64,000 nucleotides of DNA from an uncultured Eggerthellaceae bacterium (GCA_958452575.1 CAUDUM010000004.1:1-64000); one strand, 5' to 3'. Counted from the first letter of the stretch, positions 23,714-32,262 are shown. The notes: generated by a model from the letters alone, not told the origin. Numbers and translations are program-made.

Positions 23714-25039
23714 CTACATGAGGTCCTCGGGCGCGAGCGCGTTGGAGCCCACCGAACCGCTCTCGCCGCTTTGCGTGAGGGCCTCCTGAATATGCAGCTC
23801 CTCCTGGCGCTTCTCCTCCTCGGCTGCCTCGGCGGCGGCTTGCTCCTCTGCAGCTTGCTGCTCTGCCTCCTGGTCATCGGAGGACGGCTCCTCCGCAGGC
23901 TGATCCTCGGCGGGGCTCTCGTCGGAAGCGTCCTGCTGCTCGCCGGGCTCGGCGGAGCCATCGGCGCCCTCCGCGTCCTCCGCAGGCTGCTCCGCGGGCA
24001 GCGACGGCTCGCGCGTCAGCACCAGCGATCCTTCGCCCAGGGAAGGGCTGGCGCTCGGCTGGCCGATGATCGTGCCGATAAGGCACGACCACGCCCAGGC
24101 GATATCGCTCGCGAGCGTGTCCATGGTGCCGAACTCCCCGTCCTGGATGGCGACTTGCGTGCGATCGGCGGAAAAGCGGTAACGCGCCTGGCCCGACAGG
24201 TCGCTGAAGGTGAACGTCAGCGTTTTTGCCCCGGCGTCCATCGTGTAGGCGTACGCCTCTTTGTCGGTGAGGTGAATCGACTCCCCGTCGATCGTGACGG
24301 TGTTGGCGGAGTCGGCGACGTGCCACTCCCCCTGAAAATCCGCGGCGTCGTCGTAGCGCGCCCAGCGGTCCCACGCGAACAGGGAGACGGCAACCGCAGT
24401 CAGCACGACGACCGCGATGGCGATCCACAGCCCCAACCGCTTGGGCTTCTGCGCACGGCGGACGGACTTGCGCTTGGACGGACGTGCGGACTCGGGGGCT
24501 TCGGAGTCGGACGCGGCCTCCTCTTCCGTGGCGTCTGCGTCGTCGGACGGCTTTGGCTCATCGGCCTCGGATGCGGGCGCATCCGAGGAGACGTCGGCTT
24601 TATCGGAGCTCTCGGAGTCCGCCGCCTGGGCGGACGATGCGGAATCGCCGTTGTCGGATGCGGCATCCGCCGCGCTGTCGGATTGCGCGGCATCACCCGG
24701 CTCGCCGCCATCGACGGCGGACGACGTCGAAGCGGCCGGGGCATCTGCCGACGGCTCCGCCTCCGCCCTCTCGGGCGCCGCGGACTTGGATGCCGGCGCT
24801 TCAGGCGCGGCGTTCCCGGCCGCAGCGGAAGGCGAAGCATTCGACGCCCCAACAGCCGCCCGCACGGAAGGATCCGTGGAAGCGGTGGGTCCGAAGCTGC
24901 CGTTGCCCGCAGAGCGCGCGACGGCAGGGCCGCCGGACTCGGCGGCCGACTTCTCCTCCTGCAGCTGAGCTGCTATCTGGGACAGGGGGGCCGTCGCCTT
25001 GCGCGGTCCCGATTTACGCTTGCGGACCAATGACCTCAA
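23714..25039 (-). CDS. Single-pass membrane protein with long acidic low-complexity segments
   Basis: 441 residues; start TTG 25039 (a second TTG is three codons in), overlapping the end of serS by 26 nt. Layout: basic N-terminus (RKRKSGPRK), Ser/Ala/Glu/Asp-rich disordered region to about 195, basic patch SKRKSVRRAQKPKR, one membrane helix LWIAIAVVVLTAVAVSLFAW (about 205-225), an extracellular beta domain (FQGEWHVADSANTVTIDGE) of lipocalin-like appearance, and a Glu/Gln/Ala-rich tail. No known family recognised. Short overlap suggests coupling to serS. Confidence 0.6.
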   Translation of the reverse strand: MRSLVRKRKSGPRKATAPLSQIAAQLQEEKSAAESGGPAVARSAGNGSFGPTASTDPSVRAAVGASNASPSAAAGNAAPEAPASKSAAPERAEAEPSADAPAASTSSAVDGGEPGDAAQSDSAADAASDNGDSASSAQAADSESSDKADVSSDAPASEADEPKPSDDADATEEEAASDSEAPESARPSKRKSVRRAQKPKRLGLWIAIAVVVLTAVAVSLFAWDRWARYDDAADFQGEWHVADSANTVTIDGESIHLTDKEAYAYTMDAGAKTLTFTFSDLSGQARYRFSADRTQVAIQDGEFGTMDTLASDIAWAWSCLIGTIIGQPSASPSLGEGSLVLTREPSLPAEQPAEDAEGADGSAEPGEQQDASDESPAEDQPAEEPSSDDQEAEQQAAEEQAAAEAAEEEKRQEELHIQEALTQSGESGSVGSNALAPEDLM

Positions 25040-26306
25040 CGCCGCCCATGTAGGGGACCAGCACGTCGGGCACGCGGATGGTGCCGTCGGGCTGCTGGAA
25101 GTTCTCGATGATGGCAGCCATCGTGCGGCCCGCGGGCAGGCCGCTGCCGTTCAGCGTGTGCAGGAAACGCGAGCCTTTGAAGTTCTCGGGATCGCGGTAT
25201 TTGATGTTGGCGCGACGCGCCTGGAAATCACCGCAGTTGGAGCACGACGAGATCTCCTTGTAGCCGTTGTAGCTGGGCAGCCAGACCTCGATGTCGTAGG
25301 TCTGCTGGGCGGAAAAGCCCAGATCGCCCGTGCACAGCGCGATGACGCGGTACGGAAGGCCCAGCTGCTGGAGCAGGTACTCCGCCTCGGCGGTCATGCT
25401 CTCCAGCTCCTCGTCGGACTGCTCGGGCGTGGCGAACTTGACCATCTCGACCTTGTCGAACTCATGCTGGCGGATGATGCCGCGCGTGTCGCGGCCGGCG
25501 CTGCCCGCCTCCTCGCGGAAGCACGGGGTGAACGCGGTGTAGCGCAGGGGCAGGTCGGCGGCGTCGAGTACCTCGCCGGCATGCAGGTTGGTGAGCGTCA
25601 CCTCGGCGGTGGGGATCAGGAACATGTCGCCGCTCACATGGTAGGCGTCATCCTCGAACTTGGGCAGCTGGCCCGTGCCGAACATGGTCTGGCGCTTGAC
25701 CACCACCGGCGGCCACCACTCCTTGAAGCCACGCGAAGCGTGCGTATCGACGAAGAAGTTGATGAGCGCGCGCTCCAGACGGGCGCCCAGACCGCCCAGC
25801 ACGGTGAAGCGGCTGCCCGAAAGCTTGTTGCCGCGCTCGAAATCCAGGATGTTCAGATCGGTGCCCAGATCCCAATGCGGTTTGGCCTCGAAGCCCTCCG
25901 CCTCGAAATCGCGCGGGGTGCCCCAGCGGCGGATCTCGGGGTTCTCGGTCTCGTCCTTGCCGACGGGCGTCTTGTCGTTGGGGAGGTTGGGCGTATGGGC
26001 GATCAGGTCGTTGAGCTTGCCCTCGACCTCGTCGCGGCGGGCGTCGAGCTCGGAGATCTGGTCGTTGATGGCGCGCACGCGCTCCTTGGCGGCCTCGGCC
26101 TCGTCCTTTTTGCCCTCCGACATCATCTTGCCGATGGACTTGGACGCGCTGTTGCGCTCCTGCTGAAGCGCCTCGACCTCGGCGATGGCGGCACGGCGGG
26201 CCTCATCGAGCTCGGAGAAGAGCGCGGAATCCCAAGAGGCGTTGCGATTCTTCATCGCCTGGGCGACTTCCTCTTGATGTTCGCGGACATAACGGATGTC
26301 TAGCAT
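25014..26306 (-). CDS. serS: Seryl-tRNA synthetase
   Basis: 430 residues, ATG 26306 with AAAGGAG upstream. Class II synthetase charging tRNA-Ser in the cytoplasm. An N-terminal coiled-coil arm (about 30-105) binds the long variable arm of tRNA-Ser. Core motifs: motif 2 in FTPCFREEAGSAGRDTRGI, TAEV-type serine pocket PTAEVTLTNLH, and motif 3 in NGSGLPAGRTMAAIIEN. Length is usual. No T-box is visible in the 298-bp leader shared with the divergent LysR gene. Confidence 0.97.
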   Translation of the reverse strand: MLDIRYVREHQEEVAQAMKNRNASWDSALFSELDEARRAAIAEVEALQQERNSASKSIGKMMSEGKKDEAEAAKERVRAINDQISELDARRDEVEGKLNDLIAHTPNLPNDKTPVGKDETENPEIRRWGTPRDFEAEGFEAKPHWDLGTDLNILDFERGNKLSGSRFTVLGGLGARLERALINFFVDTHASRGFKEWWPPVVVKRQTMFGTGQLPKFEDDAYHVSGDMFLIPTAEVTLTNLHAGEVLDAADLPLRYTAFTPCFREEAGSAGRDTRGIIRQHEFDKVEMVKFATPEQSDEELESMTAEAEYLLQQLGLPYRVIALCTGDLGFSAQQTYDIEVWLPSYNGYKEISSCSNCGDFQARRANIKYRDPENFKGSRFLHTLNGSGLPAGRTMAAIIENFQQPDGTIRVPDVLVPYMGGVEVIGPQA

Positions 26307-26604
26307 GATCGCGCTCCTTTTTGCGTCAACGTTTGTTTGACCTGCGGCATGCCGGATGCGTGCCGCGGCGGATGGGTTGTCAGTATAGCGCAGCCCGGTG
26401 CGACCGCCCGCCCCTCATCCGCATTCCGCACGTCATCGCCATCTGGACGGCATGCGGCACGCAATTACTGCTCCGGTTTCCGACAAAAACCTCTTTTCGC
26501 AGAAATGGCGTCATGTTTACTCGAGAATAACGTTAAGGTATGTTTAATGTAATGGGGCGCGCATCCGTCGATGCGCCGCCTGCCTCACGTCGGAGGAAAC
26601 GCCG

Positions 26605-27516
26605 ATGAACGTCAACCAGCTCAAGTACCTTCGCGCGGTCATCGCAGAGGGAAGCTACGCCGGAGCGGCTCGGGCGTTGTTCGTGTCGCCGCAGGCCGTG
26701 TCCAAATCGCTCAAAGCGCTTCAAGCAGAACTGCCGTTCGCCCTTTTCAAGTGCAAAGGACGCAGCATCACGCCGACCGACGATGCCGTACACTTTTCCG
26801 ATCAGGCTCAAGATGCCGTGCGTTCGTTCGACGATCTGGCGTATTACGTCTCGGGTTACAGCGAGGAAGGCGGCGGGCGCGACATCCATCTGGGAGTCGT
26901 GCAGTCGGCATCCCGCTGCCAGGTGTTCTTCCCCGAGGACTTTGCCTGCTACCGCGAGCAGAACCGAAGGGACCGGTTGCATCTGACGTTTCTCAGCAAC
27001 GAGATGTGCGCGGCGGCGCTGCTGTCGGAGATGCTGGATGTCGCGATCATGCTCGGGGCGGCGGAAGGCGACGATGTGGAGAACCGCCGCATCTGCATGC
27101 TTCATCCGCGCGCCATCATGGCGGACGAGCATGTGCTTGCCAATCGAAGCCGGCTGCTCTTGGATGATCTGGACAGGCGGCCCACCGCGCTCCCCCTCGA
27201 TCGCGGATGGTCGGCGCCGCGCTTGATCGAGGGCTGTCGGCGCCGCGGGGTCATGCCCCTGTTCGCCGACCTGGCGCCTTCGAGGGAGGCGGCGATCGGG
27301 TTCGTCCGCCAAGGCGGGATCGTCCTGGCGGTGCGCGAAGGCAGGACGCTTCCCCTGCCCAGCGGGATGGTCGCGTTGCCGTTCGACCCCGGCGAGCGCT
27401 TTGCCGTGCCCCTCACCATGGTCTATCGGGCGAAGCGGTCGAAAGCGTTCGCCCCGCTCTACACCTACGCCGCCACCGCGGCACGAAAACTGTTATTAGA
27501 AGGGAGGACGCGATGA
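26605..27516 (+). CDS. LysR-family transcriptional regulator
   Basis: 303 residues from ATG 26605 with GGAGGAAACGCC upstream. The winged helix-turn-helix is at the N-terminus: LKYLRAVIAEGSYAGAARAL and VSPQAVSKSLKALQAEL (about 6-45). The effector domain follows, but is less conserved. The target is unknown; the nearest divergent gene is serS, an unlikely target. The promoter area 26515-26555 is AT-rich, with several T-N11-A pairs typical of LysR sites. Confidence 0.85.
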   Translation: MNVNQLKYLRAVIAEGSYAGAARALFVSPQAVSKSLKALQAELPFALFKCKGRSITPTDDAVHFSDQAQDAVRSFDDLAYYVSGYSEEGGGRDIHLGVVQSASRCQVFFPEDFACYREQNRRDRLHLTFLSNEMCAAALLSEMLDVAIMLGAAEGDDVENRRICMLHPRAIMADEHVLANRSRLLLDDLDRRPTALPLDRGWSAPRLIEGCRRRGVMPLFADLAPSREAAIGFVRQGGIVLAVREGRTLPLPSGMVALPFDPGERFAVPLTMVYRAKRSKAFAPLYTYAATAARKLLLEGRTR

Positions 27517-27532
27517 GAGGCCCGCGCCGCTG

Positions 27533-27778
27533 TCACCGATCGCAGGACGCGCCCGGCGCGTCGATGCCCGCAAAGAACTCGGTGGCGGATATACCTAGCC
27601 CGTCGACGATCTTGTTCAGCGTGCTCATGCGCAGATCGCAACGTCCGCGCTCGACATCCGACAGGTGGCTTTTGTTCAAGTCTGTCATCAGGGCAAATTG
27701 ACGAAGGGATATCCGCCGCTCCTCTCTGAGTGAGCGGATTCGCAAGCCGATGCTTTTTGCGGAAACCCCCATGGGCAC
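27533..27778 (-). CDS. XRE-family helix-turn-helix regulator
   Basis: 81 residues from GTG 27778 or ATG 27772; no good ribosome site is visible for either. The Cro/C1-type domain fills the protein: IGLRIRSLREERRISLRQFALMT, then recognition helix NKSHLSDVERGRCDLRMSTLNKIVDGLGI. Small single-domain XRE proteins often autoregulate. A 40-bp palindrome sits 17-23 bp upstream of the start, between it and a divergent small gene. It converges with the LysR gene (16 bp between the ends). Confidence 0.85.
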   Translation of the reverse strand: MPMGVSAKSIGLRIRSLREERRISLRQFALMTDLNKSHLSDVERGRCDLRMSTLNKIVDGLGISATEFFAGIDAPGASCDR

Positions 27779-27794
27779 TAGACTATTGAGAATT

Positions 27795-27834
27795 ATGCCT
27801 TGGGTGTACGGTTACAACCGGACACCCAAGGCAT
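27795..27834. promoter_or_regulatory. 40-bp near-perfect palindrome between divergent genes (candidate XRE operator)
   Basis: ATGCCTTGGGTGT pairs with ACACCCAAGGCAT, and the inner CGGTT/AACCG arms also pair; only positions 12 and 25 of the inner 36 bp and the central two bases break symmetry. It ends just before the AGGAGG of the 27849 gene. It could be a double operator for the adjacent XRE protein, or a leader hairpin. Confidence 0.75.
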
Positions 27835-27848
27835 TCAGGAGGAAAAAG

Positions 27849-28097
27849 ATGGATCCCAATCCGCAGTGTCACGCGAAGCTCATGGCGCTCAAGCGCGCTG
27901 CGACGGAGTACCTTGCCTCGTGCGCGCCGGACGATCTCGACAAGGCGGAGCGCCTGCTGTGCCTCGAGATAACCAACTGCGCCGACGACGTCCGCCGGAA
28001 GACGGCTGTGCAGTATACTGCCTCTGACACGATTAACGGATGCCGCGAAGCCCCGCCGGACGACGGCGCGGCGCGGCGGGAAACCCGCGAGAGCTAA
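27849..28097 (+). CDS. Small protein of unknown function, 82 aa
   Basis: ATG 27849 has a strong AGGAGG 6 nt upstream. The sequence starts MDPNPQCHAKLMALKRAATEY, is mostly helical with four Cys and an acidic/Arg-rich tail, and has no membrane segment or known motif. It is divergent from the XRE gene and 8 nt upstream of the next small gene, so the palindrome may control both. Not recognised. Confidence 0.6.
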   Translation: MDPNPQCHAKLMALKRAATEYLASCAPDDLDKAERLLCLEITNCADDVRRKTAVQYTASDTINGCREAPPDDGAARRETRES

Positions 28098-28105
28098 GAG
28101 GATCC

Positions 28106-28312
28106 ATGGACTTCGAACAGATCTATCACTTCCTGTTCCAAACCTACGGCGGCATCGGCTGCATGGTCGGCGCCGGCATCGTCATCTGCCTGATCGCATG
28201 CATCATCATGGAGAAGCGCACGCGCAAGATGTTCGTCGACCGTCCCAAGACCGAAGACGAATGGTCGCTGTTCGACGACGATGACGACGAGGTGGAGGAT
28301 TCCAAGCAATAG
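28106..28312 (+). CDS. Small single-pass membrane protein, 68 aa
   Basis: ATG 28106 with AGAGG upstream. One membrane helix (IGCMVGAGIVICLIACIIM, about 17-35), a short basic stretch KRTRK that predicts a cytoplasmic C-terminus, then an acidic tail (FDDDDDEVED). No family recognised. It lies 8 nt after the 82-aa gene and is followed by a hairpin. Confidence 0.6.
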   Translation: MDFEQIYHFLFQTYGGIGCMVGAGIVICLIACIIMEKRTRKMFVDRPKTEDEWSLFDDDDDEVEDSKQ

Positions 28313-28371
28313 GATCGCGACAGGATCCGGCAATCACCCCGAAACAAAACCGAGTCATACTCCGCTTGCAC

Positions 28372-28393
28372 GCGCCGCATGTTGTTGCGGCGC
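28372..28393 (+). terminator. Hairpin after the small membrane-protein gene
   Basis: Perfect 8-bp stem GCGCCGCA with a 6-nt loop, followed by ATTTGAC. A weak T-tract; it may terminate the small-gene operon before pdxY. Confidence 0.45.
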
Positions 28394-28422
28394 ATTTGAC
28401 TTGCTAGGGAAAGGAAGCATCC

Positions 28423-29331
28423 ATGACCGAGGCAGACGAACAAACCGAACGCGGCGTCGGCGGCCCCTTGCACACGCGCCAAGGCGACTACATCCCCCGC
28501 ATCGCCGCCGTGCATGACCTGTGCGGCTACGGCAAATGCTCGCTGGGTGTGGCGATCCCCGTCCTATCCGCCGCCGGCTGCGACGTATGCCCTGTTCCGA
28601 CGGGCCTGTTCTCCAGCCACACGGCGTTTCCCGGGTGGTACATGCACGACACGACCGGGATTTTGCCCGACTACCTGAACGCCTGGAAGGGCATCGACGT
28701 CGACATCGATGCGGTGTATTCGGGATTTTTGGGAGCGCCCGAGCAGGTGGACATCATCCGCGGCATCTACGAGACGTATCCGCGTGCGCTGCGCGTGGTC
28801 GATCCCGTGATGGCGGATCACGGAAAGGTCTACCCCACCTACACCCCCGAGCTGTGCGACGCGATGGCGCAGCTTGCCGCCGACGCTGACATCCTCACGC
28901 CCAACCTCACCGAGGCGGCGATCATCTTGGGCGAGCCCATCGGCGACGCGTGGGGCGGCGTCGACATCAGCGAGGCGGAGGCGGGACGCCTGGTCGAGGC
29001 GCTGCTGGCCAAGGGTGCCAAAAACGTGGTGCTCAAGGGCATCCAGCGCGCAGGCGAAAACGTCATCCGCAACTACGTGGGCGGCGCCGAATGCGATCTG
29101 ACCGAGGTGCACAACGAGTATTTGCCCTACATGCTGCACGGCACCGGCGATCTGTACTGCTCGGCTTTGATGGCGGCCGTCATGTGCGAGCGCAGCCTGG
29201 CCGATGCAGCGCGGTTCGCGGGCGACCTGGTGCATGACGCTATGATCGTGAGCGCCAAGCAGCCGCACTTCCAAGAGCGCGGCGTCAGCTTCGAGCTTTT
29301 GCTGGGCAAGGTGTGCGAGCTTTTGGGATAA
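28423..29331 (+). CDS. pdxY: Pyridoxamine/pyridoxal kinase
   Basis: 302 residues, ATG 28423 with AAAGGAAG upstream. Ribokinase-fold kinase phosphorylating B6 vitamers. Motifs: AVHDLCGYGKCSLGVAIPVLSAAG near the N-terminus, FSSHTAF, VVDPVMADHGKVYPTYT, LTPNLTEA, and the catalytic HGTGDLYCSAL (anion hole GTGD). A short extra N-terminus of about 20 residues is odd; an internal start is possible. Consistent with the PLP-using enzymes in this window. Confidence 0.88.
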   Translation: MTEADEQTERGVGGPLHTRQGDYIPRIAAVHDLCGYGKCSLGVAIPVLSAAGCDVCPVPTGLFSSHTAFPGWYMHDTTGILPDYLNAWKGIDVDIDAVYSGFLGAPEQVDIIRGIYETYPRALRVVDPVMADHGKVYPTYTPELCDAMAQLAADADILTPNLTEAAIILGEPIGDAWGGVDISEAEAGRLVEALLAKGAKNVVLKGIQRAGENVIRNYVGGAECDLTEVHNEYLPYMLHGTGDLYCSALMAAVMCERSLADAARFAGDLVHDAMIVSAKQPHFQERGVSFELLLGKVCELLG

Positions 29332-29402
29332 AGCGCGGCGCGGTTCGAAGCGCTGCCGGGCACGTCAGACGCCGCCCGGATCAGCGGTGATGAGATATCC
29401 GG

Positions 29403-31406
29403 CTACAAGCTGCGATCGAATTCGGATTCTTCGAAGGGCTCCTCGTCGAGGGGCCCTTCGCCGTTGAAGAAGGACGTCGCCACCGCGCCGACCGCAACCG
29501 CGCTTATGAGGATGGAGGCGAACGCCTGGGGCGAAGGAGCCGCCACCGCCTGATGTGCCGCGATGCCCGCGGCAAAGCACGCCGACGCGACGAGAACCGC
29601 AGCGGCAAGCACGATGCCGACGATGAGCAGGGCGCAGCTGCGCCGCGAACGCAGCGCCGACAGCAAAACCGCGGCTGCCAGCCAGCCGGCGACGACCACC
29701 CAGGTCGCGGGATCAACGGCAAGGTCGATCAGGCTGCCTTGGATGTCGGCTCCCGCGAAGCTCCACGTGCCGAACGCATCCCATCCGAACAGGTTGCCCG
29801 ATCCAAGCGCCGCCAGTATCAGCGCGGTGAACGCGGAGAACGCCCCTGTCGCCAACGCCTGCAAGGGACGAAGCGACGCCCCCGCCGCCAAGGGGGCGAG
29901 CGCCGCCGCGCCCACCGCGCCGGCAAGCGGTCCGGCCAACGCGGCGTTGGCCTGGGCCGTCCCCTCGCGTCCGACGAACCACCACCAAACGCCCGCAGCC
30001 GCGATAAGCAAGCATCCCGCCGCAGGAGCGCCCTGCGCGATGAGCGCCGCCGCCAGCACCGCATACGCCGCAAGCGCGCCCGCATGGGGCAGCGCCGCGC
30101 CCAATGCGGCGACAAGCGCGAGCAACCCCCAGAACAGCGGGTTGTCCGTACCCGACGCGCCCGGGAGGTTCGACAATCCCAAGCCGGCAACCAGGGCCGA
30201 TCCCGCCAAGGCGACCGCACGGCCGGCTATCTTGCGGGGAAGCGGGCCCACGCGCTCGGCCAAGGGCGCACGTTCCGCGGGAGGGGCGGGCTCGGGTTCC
30301 TCGTCCTGCCAATCCTCGCCGTCCGAAAGCGCCTCGTCGATCAGCTGCGCCAGCTGACGGCGCCCCCGCTTGGGGTCGCCGAGGAACTTCTCCATCTCCT
30401 CGGCAAAATCGCCGACCGTGTCGTAACGCTCCTCGCGATCGGGATCCAGCGCGTAGAACAGCACATCGTCGACCTGGTCGTCGAGGTCATCCCAGCACAG
30501 CGAGGGCAAAACCAGCTCCGCATCCAGGATTGCGTCCTCGGCCTGGCGCAGATCATCCGCCAGGAAGGGGTTCTCGCCCGTCAGCATCTCGTAGGACACC
30601 GAGGCAAGCGCCCATTCGTCGCACCTCACGTCCAAAAGCTCGCCGCGCATCTGCTCGAGCGGCATGTAGCCGACGGTGCCGCCGCCCGCCGCGCCGAACC
30701 CGCCCGCGCCCGCCAGTTTGGCAAGACCGAAGTCGGTCACCTTCACCTGGCCTTTTCGATCGACGAGGATGTTGTCGGGCTTGATGTCCAGATGCAGCAC
30801 CTGGTTCTCGTGCGCCACCTCCAGCGCGTGCGCCACGCTGGAGAACACCGCCGCCACGATATCGAGGGTCAGCGCGTCGCCGCACTCGTCGAGCAGCTGC
30901 GTGAGGGTCATGCCCTCCACGTACTCCATGATCAGATAGGCGGTCGAACCCTGCACCTCGAAGTCGTACACAGCCACGATGTCGGCATCGCTGAGCATCG
31001 CCGCCGTGCGCGCCTCGTCCAATCCGGGAACGCGCAGATAGGCGCGCACCGCCGCAGAGTAGTCGTCGCGTCCGCCGAGCGCGCGGGTGGGAGCCCCGGC
31101 CTCGTCGATGATCCGCGTCTGCGCCGCAGGGGATGCGGCGGCGGGACCATCCCCTGCCACATCGAGGCCGCCGAGCGACACGGTCTCCTGCGAGGAAAGA
31201 TCGTCCGGCAGCTCGGGAGCGCGCCGTCCCATCCGACGGGCGCCGCGCGGCGCGACAGGCTCCCGCAGCTCATCGAGCTCGATGCATTTGATGGCCACCT
31301 TGCGCTGGATGCGCGTGTCCCAGGCGACCTGGACCGTGCTGAACCCGCCCGTGCCTGCCTCGGCAAGGGGCGCGTAGCGATCGAGTATGAGCTGATTGCG
31401 TGCCAT
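29403..31406 (-). CDS. Membrane-anchored serine/threonine protein kinase
   Basis: 667 residues from ATG 31406. Kinase domain in residues about 9-330: Gly loop EAGTGGFSTVQVA, VAIKCIEL (ATP Lys), VLHLDIKPDNILV (catalytic loop with HLD, so a non-RD kinase), VTDFGLAKL, then DEWALASVSYEMLTGENPF. An insert of about 90 residues rich in Arg/Pro/Gly lies between Lys and the helix C region. The C-terminal third has about seven hydrophobic segments. The start lacks a ribosome site; a TATACT -10 ends 6 nt before ATG. Confidence 0.88.
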   Translation of the reverse strand: MARNQLILDRYAPLAEAGTGGFSTVQVAWDTRIQRKVAIKCIELDELREPVAPRGARRMGRRAPELPDDLSSQETVSLGGLDVAGDGPAAASPAAQTRIIDEAGAPTRALGGRDDYSAAVRAYLRVPGLDEARTAAMLSDADIVAVYDFEVQGSTAYLIMEYVEGMTLTQLLDECGDALTLDIVAAVFSSVAHALEVAHENQVLHLDIKPDNILVDRKGQVKVTDFGLAKLAGAGGFGAAGGGTVGYMPLEQMRGELLDVRCDEWALASVSYEMLTGENPFLADDLRQAEDAILDAELVLPSLCWDDLDDQVDDVLFYALDPDREERYDTVGDFAEEMEKFLGDPKRGRRQLAQLIDEALSDGEDWQDEEPEPAPPAERAPLAERVGPLPRKIAGRAVALAGSALVAGLGLSNLPGASGTDNPLFWGLLALVAALGAALPHAGALAAYAVLAAALIAQGAPAAGCLLIAAAGVWWWFVGREGTAQANAALAGPLAGAVGAAALAPLAAGASLRPLQALATGAFSAFTALILAALGSGNLFGWDAFGTWSFAGADIQGSLIDLAVDPATWVVVAGWLAAAVLLSALRSRRSCALLIVGIVLAAAVLVASACFAAGIAAHQAVAAPSPQAFASILISAVAVGAVATSFFNGEGPLDEEPFEESEFDRSL

Positions 31407-31412
31407 GCGGAC

Positions 31413-31418
31413 AGTATA
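31413..31418 (-). promoter_or_regulatory. -10 element for a probably leaderless kinase transcript
   Basis: TATACT on the minus strand ends 6 nt before the ATG at 31406. No Shine-Dalgarno sequence lies between. This is the expected geometry for transcription starting at or next to the start codon. The -35 is weak. Confidence 0.5.
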
Positions 31419-31563
31419 AAGGGAGGCGCGCGAAGGCGATGGCTCCAAACGCAAAAACCGCGATGCCGCCTGCGTCCGCCTAGCCGGACGGACCGCTCGC
31501 CCGACCAGCAGAGCGGCGCCGACCGCCGCGGACGACGCCGGCCTGTGGGGATTTTGCGCGGCC

Positions 31564-31592
31564 TTGCGAGGTATGGCGTGTTTATGTATACT
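31564..31592 (+). promoter_or_regulatory. Promoter of tRNA-Thr(CGT)
   Basis: -35 TTGCGA (31564-31569), 17-nt spacer, -10 TATACT (31587-31592), 29 nt before the mature tRNA. Confidence 0.75.
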
Positions 31593-31621
31593 GCATGCTT
31601 GCGCTTCGCAAGAAGCCGTGC

Positions 31622-31697
31622 GCCAACGTGGCTCAGTTGGTAGAGCAGCTCACTCGTAATGAGCAGGTCACCGGTTCGAGTCCGGTCGTTGGCTCCA
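31622..31697 (+). tRNA. tRNA-Thr (anticodon CGT)
   Basis: Acceptor stem GCCAACG/CGTTGGC, D arm GCTCAGTTGGTAGAGC, anticodon arm GCTCA-CTCGTAA-TGAGC giving CGT, T arm GTTCGAGTC, discriminator T and encoded CCA. Confidence 0.96.
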
Positions 31698-31704
31698 CGA
31701 AATC

Positions 31705-31736
31705 AAAAGGCCGTCGGATCCGTCCGACGGCCTTTT
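31705..31736. terminator. Terminator after tRNA-Thr, also facing the stress-protein gene
   Basis: Perfect 14-bp stem AAAAGGCCGTCGGA with a TCCG loop and closing TTTT on both strands. It lies between the convergent tRNA-Thr and universal stress protein genes. Confidence 0.85.
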
Positions 31737-31785
31737 CTCTTGTCTGCAGAACCAGGGGCGGCCGACGCCGACCTCGGCACGCCGG

Positions 31786-32262
31786 CTAGTCGCCGGCCTT
31801 CACCACCATCACCGGGCACTCCGCCTCGCGCAGCACGTAGCTGCTGACGCTGCCGAGCATGCCGCGCAGCGCGCCGAGGCCGCGCGATCCCATGATGATC
31901 AGGTCGCAGTTGTTGTCGGAGGCGTAGGAGACGATCTGCACGCCCGGCGACGTCTCCTCCAAAAACTCGATGATTACGCGGTTCATCAGGCGATCGAGGA
32001 CATGGTCGATCTGACGGTGCAGATCGGCGTCGGCCTCGTCGACCACCTGCTGGTGGATCTGGCGCAGCCGCGCCGAAGGCACCACGCCTTCGGGAAGGGG
32101 ATGCTTTTCCAGATATGCCGCGACGCGCGACTCCGCGTCGATGATGGTGACGATGCGCAGCGTCAGGCCGGGATCCTCGCTGGCAAAGCGGGCGGCTTCC
32201 TCAAGCGCCGCGCGCGCCGATGGGGAACCGTCATAGGGAACCATGATGTTGTCGTACAGCAT
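31786..32262 (-). CDS. Universal stress protein (UspA family)
   Basis: 158 residues from ATG 32262, with AGGAAGG upstream. N-terminal NIMVPYDGSPSARAALEEA is the Usp start, and C-terminal IIMGSRGLGALRGMLGSVSSYV contains the ATP-binding G-2x-G-9x-G-S/T pattern. An insert of about 20 residues around PEGVVPSARLRQIH is slightly longer than in minimal UspA. Expected soluble, nucleotide-binding, stress-linked. Divergent from the FHA cluster. Confidence 0.9.
   Translation of the reverse strand: MLYDNIMVPYDGSPSARAALEEAARFASEDPGLTLRIVTIIDAESRVAAYLEKHPLPEGVVPSARLRQIHQQVVDEADADLHRQIDHVLDRLMNRVIIEFLEETSPGVQIVSYASDNNCDLIIMGSRGLGALRGMLGSVSSYVLREAECPVMVVKAGD

Noticed and set aside
26307..26604. T-box riboswitch in the serS leader
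   Set aside because: No T-box consensus (GGTGG-x-ACCGCG-like) or terminator/antiterminator pair is visible.
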